From Fuerstiella sp. (lineage in GTDB: Bacteria; Planctomycetota; Planctomycetia; Planctomycetales; Planctomycetaceae): DNA of 46,180 nucleotides. A program made the position numbers and the translations under genes. The notes beneath the pieces were generated by a model. The model was not told the origin of the DNA, did no database searches, and was given only the letters and a program-made list of their open reading frames with translations. Shown here piece after piece: positions 17,887 to 23,091 of this stretch. Numbering within the stretch: position 1 is the stretch's first letter; every line of letters begins with the position of its first letter. Location of the stretch: the NCBI GenBank assembly GCA_014238335.1, contig JABABI010000057.1, forward strand, positions 1 to 46,180, written 5' to 3'.

Positions 17887-19452
17887 TCAGGGACTGTCCG
17901 CCGCCACCTCACCCGCCGGTTGCTCAGAAATCCCCTTACGATCGGCATCCGCTTTATTCAACGCCTGCAGATAGGCATGAGCTGCCGCTTCAATGATGTC
18001 CGTACTGACGCTCTTGCCCATGTAATGCCGACCATGAACATTGATCGTCACTCGAACCTCTCCCTGAGCGTCTTTCCCTTCCGAGACGCTGCGAACATTG
18101 AATTCCTCAAGTCGCGCCGTTAACTCGATGATGCGTTCCATCGCACGAAACACCGCGTCAATCGGACCATCACCCGTCGCCGCGTCACACAGGACCGGCT
18201 GTTCTTCACACTTCAATTCCAGCGTTGCCGTTGGAATCGCTGACGAACCGGCTGATGTGTGAAAGCTGACCAGTTGCCAGCGTTCCGGTGCGTCCACCAG
18301 ACGATTGTCGATCAACGCAATGATATCAGAATCATATACTTCCTTTTTCTTGTCCGCCAGGACAATGAAGTCATCAAACGCCTTCTGCACAGCGCCGTCG
18401 TCCAGATCGAAGCCAAGCTCTTTCGTACGGTCACGAAACGCATGACGACCGCTGTGCTTCCCCAGCACCAGGTTTCGTCCCGAGTATCCTACGTCTTCCG
18501 GACTCATTATTTCGTACGTCGACCGCTCCTGCAGCATTCCGTGCTGGTGAATTCCCGCTTCGTGAGCAAACGCGTTTTGTCCGACAATGGCCTTGTTCCG
18601 CTGCACCTTCATGCCGGTGATCGATGAGACCAGCTGACTGGTGGGGAACAGCCGCTCGGTATTGATCTTCGTGTGAACACCGTAGTAGTCAGCACGCGTG
18701 CGAATGGCCATGACCAGCTCTTCCAGAGCAGCATTGCCGGCCCGTTCACCCAGTCCGTTAATTGTGCACTCAACCTGGCGAGCGCCCGCTTCGATCGCTG
18801 ACAGGCTGTTCGCCACCGCCATCCCAAGGTCGTTATGGCAGTGACTGCTGATAATCGCGCGATCAATGTTCGAAACATGCTGCTTCAGGTAAGAGATTAC
18901 CTTGAAGTAGTGACTCGGAGTAGCATAGCCGACAGTGTCCGGAATGTTGACTGTCGTCGCACCGGCATCAATCGTCTTTTCAACGACTTCGCACAGGAAG
19001 TCCAGTTCGGTGCGTGCTGCGTCTTCCGGCGAAAATTCGATATCGTCACAAAACTCCTTCGCATTCCGGACCGACTGCACAGCACGATCGATGATCTGCT
19101 GCTTGTCCATCTTCAGCTTGTGCTCGCGATGGATCGCGCTGGTCGCCAGAAACACGTGAATACGCCGTTTTTCAGCACTCGCCAGCGCTTCTTTCGCCTT
19201 CTGAATATCGTCTTCCCGACTGCGCGCCAGCGCACAGATGGTGGACCGGTCACTGAACTGACTGGCTATCATCTGCACAGCTTCAAAGTCGCCGGGAGAG
19301 GCGATGGGAAAACCCGCTTCAATCACGTCGACGCCAAGTTCCACCAGCGCATTCGCGACCTTCAGCTTCTCATTAGTGTTCATACTGCAGCCAGGAGACT
19401 GCTCGCCGTCGCGCAGTGTGGTGTCGAAAATGATAATCTGGTCGCCGGTCAT
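17887..19452 (-). CDS. leuA: 2-isopropylmalate synthase
   Basis: 521 residues. Catalyses acetyl-CoA + 2-oxoisovalerate to 2-isopropylmalate, the first committed step of leucine synthesis, in the cytoplasm. The DRE-TIM catalytic barrel carries IIFDTTLRDGEQSPG (Arg14, Asp15) near the N-terminus and the metal-binding SSHCHNDLGMAVANS. GLGERAGNAALEE and FAHEAGIHQHGML are also diagnostic. The C-terminal part (about 370-500) is the LeuA dimer regulatory domain for leucine feedback inhibition. An AGGAG Shine-Dalgarno lies 6 bases before ATG 19452. Upstream is a complete attenuator with a leucine-rich leader peptide, so transcription should rise when charged Leu-tRNA falls. The length is normal for the family. 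Confidence 0.96.
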   Translation of the reverse strand: MTGDQIIIFDTTLRDGEQSPGCSMNTNEKLKVANALVELGVDVIEAGFPIASPGDFEAVQMIASQFSDRSTICALARSREDDIQKAKEALASAEKRRIHVFLATSAIHREHKLKMDKQQIIDRAVQSVRNAKEFCDDIEFSPEDAARTELDFLCEVVEKTIDAGATTVNIPDTVGYATPSHYFKVISYLKQHVSNIDRAIISSHCHNDLGMAVANSLSAIEAGARQVECTINGLGERAGNAALEELVMAIRTRADYYGVHTKINTERLFPTSQLVSSITGMKVQRNKAIVGQNAFAHEAGIHQHGMLQERSTYEIMSPEDVGYSGRNLVLGKHSGRHAFRDRTKELGFDLDDGAVQKAFDDFIVLADKKKEVYDSDIIALIDNRLVDAPERWQLVSFHTSAGSSAIPTATLELKCEEQPVLCDAATGDGPIDAVFRAMERIIELTARLEEFNVRSVSEGKDAQGEVRVTINVHGRHYMGKSVSTDIIEAAAHAYLQALNKADADRKGISEQPAGEVAADSP

Positions 19453-19507
19453 GGATCACTCCTGATTGAATCGAGGCGGTACCTGCGAGTTTACCCGACA
19501 TGGGAAC

Positions 19508-19538
19508 AAAAAAACCCTGAGGCACTGCCTCAGGGTTT
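19508..19538 (-). terminator. leuA attenuator terminator (regions 3:4)
   Basis: On the minus strand AAACCCTGAGGC (19538-19527), loop AGT, then GCCTCAGGGTTT (19523-19512) continuing into TTTT: a perfect 12-base stem, 3-base loop and T-run. It lies 40 bases after the leader peptide stop and 55 bases before leuA. Its 5' arm can instead pair with the antiterminator segment at 19565-19573. Confidence 0.85.
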
Positions 19539-19564
19539 GGAAACTTCTTTAGATAAGCATGCGT

Positions 19565-19607
19565 ACCTGAGGCGGACTTCACGTTGGAAGCAATAGAAGG
19601 CTCAGGT
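19565..19607 (-). promoter_or_regulatory. leuA attenuator regions 1 and 2 (pause hairpin and antiterminator)
   Basis: On the minus strand, region 1 is ACCTGAG (19607-19601, inside the leader codons) and region 2 is GCCTCAGGT (19573-19565). Region 1 pairs with CTCAGGT of region 2 (7 bases). Region 2 can instead pair through GCCTCAGG with CCTGAGGC of the terminator's 5' arm (8 bases). A ribosome stalled on the leucine codons would cover region 1 and free region 2 to break the terminator. This is the textbook arrangement of four mutually exclusive segments. Confidence 0.75.
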
Positions 19608-19626
19608 TTAGTAGCAGGCTGCTCAT
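19579..19626 (-). CDS. leuL: leu operon leader peptide
   Basis: A 15-codon frame from ATG 19626 to TGA 19579 encodes MSSLLLNLSLLLLPT. Eight of 15 codons are leucine (CTG, CTA, CTA, CTG, CTT, CTA, TTG, CTT). It is followed by competing hairpins and a terminator before leuA, which is what a leucine attenuation leader requires. The ribosome-binding site is weak, as for many genes here. The peptide itself probably has no function beyond sensing charged Leu-tRNA through ribosome stalling. Confidence 0.85.
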   Translation of the reverse strand: MSSLLLNLSLLLLPT

Positions 19627-19649
19627 GCTGATCAGATTATCTTCGGGAT

Positions 19650-19700
19650 ACACGATGGTCAACCCAGAATTATAGTCGGTCTCCGTCAATTCCCGTGACA
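19650..19700 (-). promoter_or_regulatory. Candidate promoter of the leuA transcript
   Basis: On the minus strand a perfect TATAAT lies at 19674-19669, about 43 bases before the leader ATG. No good -35 box stands 17 bases upstream; a TTGACG lies only 9 bases away. A second option is TTGACC with TAATCT 17 bases downstream, nearer the leader start. Either would give a short untranslated leader. Confidence 0.4.
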
Positions 19701-19749
19701 CCGTATCAGTTACTCCGATTCGGAAGTGCTTCACGTTTTCCACAACAGC

Positions 19750-19959
19750 ATGCACGGACCGCGAAACCGCAGACTTGCCGCCGTTCTCCTGTCAGTGGGC
19801 TGTGCAGTCACGGCACAAATCTCATATCACCCCGAGGGCCAACGCAGAAAAAAAATTTGCGCGAACCAGCTGAAACCGGCCTGCGTCTTCTCTGAACACG
19901 CAGCATTGTGCCCCGCCGACTGCGAAACCCAAACTAAACAGCAGCAACGGAAAAAATGA
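19750..19959 (+). CDS. Possible small secreted cysteine-containing protein
   Basis: 69 codons from ATG 19750. The N-terminus has a positive region then a hydrophobic stretch (RRLAAVLLSVGCAVTAQ), like a signal peptide, followed by a basic region and several cysteines (KKICANQ, KPACVFSEH, ALCPADC). SVGC is a poor lipobox. There is no recognisable family, and part of the hydrophobic start could be chance. A strong hairpin about 130 bases downstream could be its terminator. Weak candidate; it may be non-coding. Confidence 0.25.
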   Translation: MHGPRNRRLAAVLLSVGCAVTAQISYHPEGQRRKKICANQLKPACVFSEHAALCPADCETQTKQQQRKK

Positions 19960-20125
19960 CAATGATGATCCTGTGTTCAGACTTACGAAGCAAACAAAAC
20001 AGCACCGGTCAGGTCGCCAGTCAACTGGCCACTGACCTGCTGCATATCCTGCGCCAGTGACACCTGAGGGACTATCCCTATCAAAACGCAAAGCCCGGTG
20101 TCACAAACGACACCGGGCTTCTTTC
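19960..20125 (+). ncRNA. Structured non-coding segment ahead of the tRNA array
   Basis: Two strong hairpins sit here without a convincing gene. The first, 20008-20037, is GGTCAG-gtc-GCCAGT-ca-ACTGGC-ca-CTGACC, a two-part stem. The second is the terminator-like stem at 20091-20120. They could be the 3' untranslated part of a short upstream transcript or a small RNA. No known RNA family is recognised. Confidence 0.3.
20091..20125 (+). terminator. Hairpin terminator before the tRNA array
   Basis: AAGCCCGGTGTC (20091-20102) pairs perfectly with GACACCGGGCTT (20109-20120) around ACAAAC, and CTTTCG follows. The 12-base GC-rich stem is terminator-like, though the T-run is short. It separates whatever is transcribed upstream from the tRNA array that begins at 20201. 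Confidence 0.6.
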
Positions 20126-20200
20126 GTACAACAAACGACATCGAATATTTGACATGAGCATTCTGCATCGATTGAAACGCACACCCACAACCGACCACTC

Positions 20201-20272
20201 GGGGTTGTGGTGTAACGGCAGCACAGCAGACTTTTAATCTGCACGGTGAGGGTTCGAATCCCTCCGATCCTA
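20201..20272 (+). tRNA. tRNA-Lys(TTT)
   Basis: Acceptor GGGGTTG/CGATCCT (three G-T wobbles), D-arm GTGT-AACGGCA-GCAC, anticodon arm GCAGA-CTTTTAA-TCTGC (anticodon TTT), T-arm GAGGG-TTCGAAT-CCCTC, discriminator A. CCA is not encoded. First member of the array. Confidence 0.85.
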
Positions 20273-20299
20273 TTCCACCCTGCAGCGGATAAATAACAG

Positions 20300-20372
20300 G
20301 CACTGGTCCGTCCAGCGGAAAAGACTCCGCCGTGGTAACGTGACAACGTGGGTGCGACTCCCGCTGGGCGCA
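20300..20372 (+). tRNA. Degenerate tRNA, possibly Thr(GGT)
   Basis: D-loop CAGCGGAAAA between GTC and GAC, and a T-arm GTGGG-TGCGACT-CCCGC with an altered T-loop, at correct spacing. A GTGGTAA loop would give anticodon GGT, but the anticodon stem does not pair and the acceptor has two mismatches. Probably decayed. Confidence 0.4.
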
Positions 20373-20522
20373 AACCAGGCGTTTGATCGGGCGCCGTGGC
20401 ACGACGGTTGGACGCAGGGCATGTGTACACCAGCGAGAATGTCGGGACGCTGCGTTTGCGCGGGGGGGCTGAGCAGCAGCATGATTTCATTCAGCCCGGG
20501 TGAATTCACTGGGATGCAGTAT
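20373..20522 (+). other. Decayed tRNA-like spacer in the array
   Basis: Fragments look like worn tRNA parts: a D-loop-like ACGGTTGGACGC near 20404-20415, and GGGCTGA/TCAGCCC around 20466-20497 followed by CCGGGTGAATTCACTGGG, which resembles a T-arm. No complete cloverleaf can be drawn. The 150-base gap is the size of two lost tRNAs. Confidence 0.35.
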
Positions 20523-20597
20523 TGCGGTGGGGCCAGTGCTGGTACGGGCAGGCGGTTGTTAACCGTTCAGACGCAGGTTCGATTCCTGCCCCTGCAG
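20523..20597 (+). tRNA. tRNA-Asn(GTT)
   Basis: Acceptor TGCGGTG/CCCTGCA with one mismatch, D-loop containing AGTGCTGGTA between GCC and GGC, anticodon arm GGCGG-TTGTTAA-CCGTT (anticodon GTT), T-arm GCAGG-TTCGATT-CCTGC, discriminator G. CCA is not encoded. Confidence 0.85.
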
Positions 20598-20614
20598 TTT
20601 TCCTGAATTTACGC

Positions 20615-20687
20615 GGCGCCGTAGCTGAATGGCAGAGGCAGCCGTTTCAAAAGCGACACAGTGTGAGTTCGAATCTCACCGGTGCCA
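20615..20687 (+). tRNA. tRNA with Leu anticodon CAA but class I (short variable loop)
   Basis: Acceptor GGCGCCG/CGGTGCC, D-arm GCT...GGC with AATGGCAGA, T-arm GTGAG-TTCGAAT-CTCAC, discriminator A. The best anticodon arm is GCCGT-TTCAAAA-GCGAC (one mismatch), giving CAA. The variable loop is only 5 bases (ACAGT), whereas bacterial tRNA-Leu has a long variable arm. Other loop registers (TTC, TCA) pair worse. Confidence 0.65.
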
Positions 20688-20796
20688 TCAGGCTTTGCCT
20701 GCCTTCATGGTGTGGATCGCAGTTCTCGAATGAAACGTTGCACCGTCCAGAAAATTGAAGAAATGTCATTCCTTTGGCACTTACGAAAAATGATAC
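20688..20796 (+). other. Array spacer with a small hairpin
   Basis: CAGGC-TTT-GCCTG (20689-20701) directly follows the previous tRNA. The rest includes TTCTCGAATGAAAC, which resembles a worn T-loop, but no cloverleaf can be built. Confidence 0.3.
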
Positions 20797-20871
20797 GCCC
20801 TTGCAGAGCAGTCCGGAGTGCTCGCCACCCTGTCACGGTGGAGATCGTCGGTTCAAATCCGACCGAGGGTG
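20797..20871 (+). tRNA. tRNA-Asp(GTC)
   Basis: Acceptor GCCCTTG/CGAGGGT, D-arm GAGC-AGTCCGGAGT-GCTC, anticodon arm CCACC-CTGTCAC-GGTGG (anticodon GTC), T-arm GTCGG-TTCAAAT-CCGAC, discriminator G. This is one of the most canonical members of the array. CCA is not encoded. Confidence 0.9.
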
Positions 20872-20951
20872 CTTAGAAACGAATGATCCGGCAACTCGGA
20901 CTTAAGACGACTGACAGCTCATTTCCGTTACATCAGTCGTGGATTCAAATT
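20872..20951 (+). other. Possible remnant of a class II tRNA-Leu(TAA)
   Basis: CGGACTTAAGA resembles a Leu(TAA) anticodon loop. ACGACTGA (20907-20914) pairs with TCAGTCGT (20933-20940) like a long variable stem, and GGATTCAAAT resembles a T-loop. The acceptor, D-stem and anticodon stem cannot be closed, so at best it is a relic. Confidence 0.25.
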
Positions 20952-21024
20952 GGCGTATTGGCCCAACGGCAGAGGCATCCGGTTTAAGTCCGGAACAGTG
21001 TGGGTTCGAATCCCACCCACGCTA
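20952..21024 (+). tRNA. tRNA with Leu anticodon TAA but class I (short variable loop)
   Basis: Acceptor GGCGTAT/CCACGCT with two mismatches at the inner end, D-arm GCC-CAACGGCAGA-GGC, perfect anticodon arm TCCGG-TTTAAGT-CCGGA (anticodon TAA), variable loop ACAGT, T-arm GTGGG-TTCGAAT-CCCAC, discriminator A. The long variable arm expected of tRNA-Leu is absent, as in the CAA gene upstream. Confidence 0.75.
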
Positions 21025-21039
21025 TCGATCACTAAGAAT

Positions 21040-21216
21040 GGCACCGTAGCCCAATTTTGCAGAGGCGCTCGTCTTACAGCGTTTCACGCTGACTTGTGGC
21101 CGCGAAGAACACTTTTCAACAGCAGTTTCGTTACTGCCACGAGCCAATACCGTCCGCGACAATTAGTAAACGGCTCTGGAACCGAGCTGTTGGGAGTTCG
21201 GATCTCCCCGGTGCTA
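21040..21216 (+). tRNA. Interrupted tRNA, best read as Val(TAC) with about 102-nt insertion in the anticodon loop
   Basis: The 5' part (21040-21077) has acceptor GGCACCG, TA, D-arm GCC-CAATTTTGCAGA-GGC, stem CTCGT and CTTAC. The 3' part (21180-21216) has AA, stem CCGAG, variable CTGTT, T-arm GGGAG-TTCGGAT-CTCCC, acceptor CGGTGCT and discriminator A. The two acceptor halves pair fully (one G-T), and the joined loop CTTACAA is a canonical Val(TAC) loop with four of five stem pairs. The insertion lies at position 36/37 or 37/38 (ambiguous by one A). It is too short for a usual group I intron. It may be an intron, or a tRNA broken by array recombination. Confidence 0.5.
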
Positions 21217-21221
21217 CTTTC

Positions 21222-21305
21222 GGGCTTTGTTCTTCATGGCGGTCTGTAAAACTGCTGTCAACAAAATTGAGGTGGTGAGGAGAGGTTCGATTCCTTCAAA
21301 GCCCA
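21222..21305 (+). tRNA. tRNA-Tyr(GTA) with reduced D-arm
   Basis: Acceptor GGGCTTT/AAAGCCC is perfect, anticodon arm GCGGT-CTGTAAA-ACTGC gives GTA, and a long variable arm includes TCAA/TTGA, as expected for tRNA-Tyr. The T-arm AGAGG-TTCGATT-CCTTC has one mismatch and the discriminator is A. Only 10 bases (GTTCTTCATG) stand where the D-arm should be, so it may be non-functional or unusual. Confidence 0.65.
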
Positions 21306-21873
21306 TTCTATAACGACCGCCATGTTCGCAATCAGGCAAACCGACAAAGCCGCGGCTCTCTGATTACCCCTGGCTTCACTTAGCCGCGAAAGCAGACGGT
21401 TCGCCGCCGCGTTATTCCATTCTGCCCCGTTTGACGTAAGCGGACTTAGTACACAGCGTTACTATTTACGCAGGAACTGCCGGTATCGTTGAGCAGGTCT
21501 GCCGGCGGCGACGGATTGCCACGTGCTGCACGGCGACTTCGTATTGACCAGCTTTTCAACCATAAAATAGAACCCAACCACCAAAGCGACATCTGACTTG
21601 AGTCATTGAAAACGTTACTGTGAATCAACGTTTCCGCTGAAACGGTCGGCACCAGATCTATTTTCTTATACCTCTCAATCTCTCCTCTCCGTCATAAGCC
21701 CCCCCGCGGTGTCACGGACGCCACGGCGTGTTTACACGGCAGACGTCACCTGACCTCCAATCTCTAATTTTCACTTCGTATTATCAATGCATGTCCTGCC
21801 GTTTGAGCCGAATGCTGGATTTCAGCCGGCGCTGCGGATGTGTCAGCAAATTTTCCCTGGGTGAAAACTCCAG
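21306..21873. other. Intergenic region before the exopolysaccharide genes
   Basis: No gene was found in these 568 bases. AAACGTT (21610-21616) and AACGTTT (21627-21633) form a 7-base inverted repeat around 10 bases, about 240 bases before the Wza-like start, and could be an operator. TATTAT near 21779 is a possible -10 box without a good -35. The short minus-strand frame at 21446-21652 has no support. Confidence 0.35.
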
Positions 21874-23013
21874 ATGACAACATCTCGTTCCGGATGCCAG
21901 GAATCGCTGTGGACACACAGCGGCACGCTGCGATCGCGGGCGTTCTGCGTCAACATCGCGGCATGCACGGCGGTGGTTCTGTTTGTCGGCTGCCAGAGCG
22001 GCAATCATTACTACGCCCAGTCCATGCCCGGAAGCCTGCGGCTGACGCCACAATCCAATCCTCAGGAAGCAGACTTGTCACGTTTGGCCAGCGCCACCGG
22101 CGGCAGCCAGACCATTGGTCGCGGTGACGTGCTGGAAGTTTCGATCGCGGCAAGCCTGAGCAAGGACGATCAGTTCACGATGAAAGTTCGGGTTGCGGAA
22201 GACGGCAGAGCACAGTTGCCCGATATCGGATTTGTGATGCTGGCTGGTGTAGAACCCCAGGCGGCTGAAGCCCTGATCGGCCAGGAGGCTGTGAACAAGG
22301 GATATTATCGCAACCCTACAGTGACCGTGACGTCCCTCAGCAAGAAAATGAATCGCGTTCGAGTCATTGGTGCCGTGAAAGAACCGAGTACGTATGAGCT
22401 CCCACCTGGCGAAAGCGATGTGGTATCGGCCATTGCTGCTGCAGGCGGCTTGGCTGAAAACGCGGGCGAAAGCGTCGAAGTACGCAACCCAAACCACGGT
22501 TCAGTTGAAAAAACACCCATGGTCGTCGGAGACCCAAAGGCGCCGGTTTCGACAGTTAGTGCCACATTACCGGCAAATGGCATGAAGTCATACACAATAA
22601 ATCTTGTCTCTGCTGCTAAGGCAGGAACAAACATGTACGCCGTCGAAGACGGTGGCGTTGTCATGGTCGAAAAACGCGACCCGGCCCCCGTCAAAGTGGG
22701 TGGACTTGTACATAAACCTGATGAGTACGACTTTCCCGTGGGCAAGGATTTAACGGTACTGGGAGCGATATCTCTGGCGGGCGGTACCAACAATCAGATG
22801 GCCGACAAGGTCTACGTGATTCGCCCCCTGGTAAATTCGAAGGACCCGGCTGTGATTCAGGTCAGTCTGCGGAAAGCAAAGAAAATGGGTAAAGAAAACA
22901 TACTTCTCGGGCCTGGCGACATCGTCTGGGTGGAGCAGACGACCGGAACCGTTGTCATGGAAGCACTACAGTTGGTCCGATTTGGAATCTCCGGATCAGC
23001 ACCGTTGTTCTGA
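21874..23013 (+). CDS. Polysaccharide export protein, Wza-like outer-membrane lipoprotein
   Basis: 379 residues. A hydrophobic stretch ends in a lipobox (TAVVLFVGC, Cys about 40), so it is probably lipid-anchored after signal peptidase II; the signal peptide looks long and may begin later. The polysaccharide-export domain begins at about 76 with IGRGDVLEVSIAA and contains VRVAEDGRAQLPDIGFVMLAG, the family's core. It is followed by NRVRVIGAVKEPSTYELPPGES (first SLBB fold) and VKVGGLVHKPDEYDFPVGKDL (second SLBB fold). Wza-type proteins form the outer-membrane channel for capsule or exopolysaccharide. It is followed after 78 bases by the Wzc-like kinase, with which it should form the export complex. 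Confidence 0.88.
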   Translation: MTTSRSGCQESLWTHSGTLRSRAFCVNIAACTAVVLFVGCQSGNHYYAQSMPGSLRLTPQSNPQEADLSRLASATGGSQTIGRGDVLEVSIAASLSKDDQFTMKVRVAEDGRAQLPDIGFVMLAGVEPQAAEALIGQEAVNKGYYRNPTVTVTSLSKKMNRVRVIGAVKEPSTYELPPGESDVVSAIAAAGGLAENAGESVEVRNPNHGSVEKTPMVVGDPKAPVSTVSATLPANGMKSYTINLVSAAKAGTNMYAVEDGGVVMVEKRDPAPVKVGGLVHKPDEYDFPVGKDLTVLGAISLAGGTNNQMADKVYVIRPLVNSKDPAVIQVSLRKAKKMGKENILLGPGDIVWVEQTTGTVVMEALQLVRFGISGSAPLF

Positions 23014-23091
23014 TTTGTAAGTCACCTCATCTCTCCGACAGTAAGTCGTTGCGGCCACAAAGATCGAAACCACGGCAGGAAGCCGAACGAA

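Noticed and set aside
20340..20876. Several short open frames within the tRNA array
   Set aside because: They run through tRNA genes with clear cloverleaf structure.
21078..21179. Group I intron in the interrupted tRNA
   Set aside because: About 102 bases is too short for a group I catalytic core, and no P/Q/R/S elements could be found.
20201..21305. CRISPR array
   Set aside because: The repeated-looking segments are tRNA arms; there are no identical repeats at regular spacing and no cas genes.
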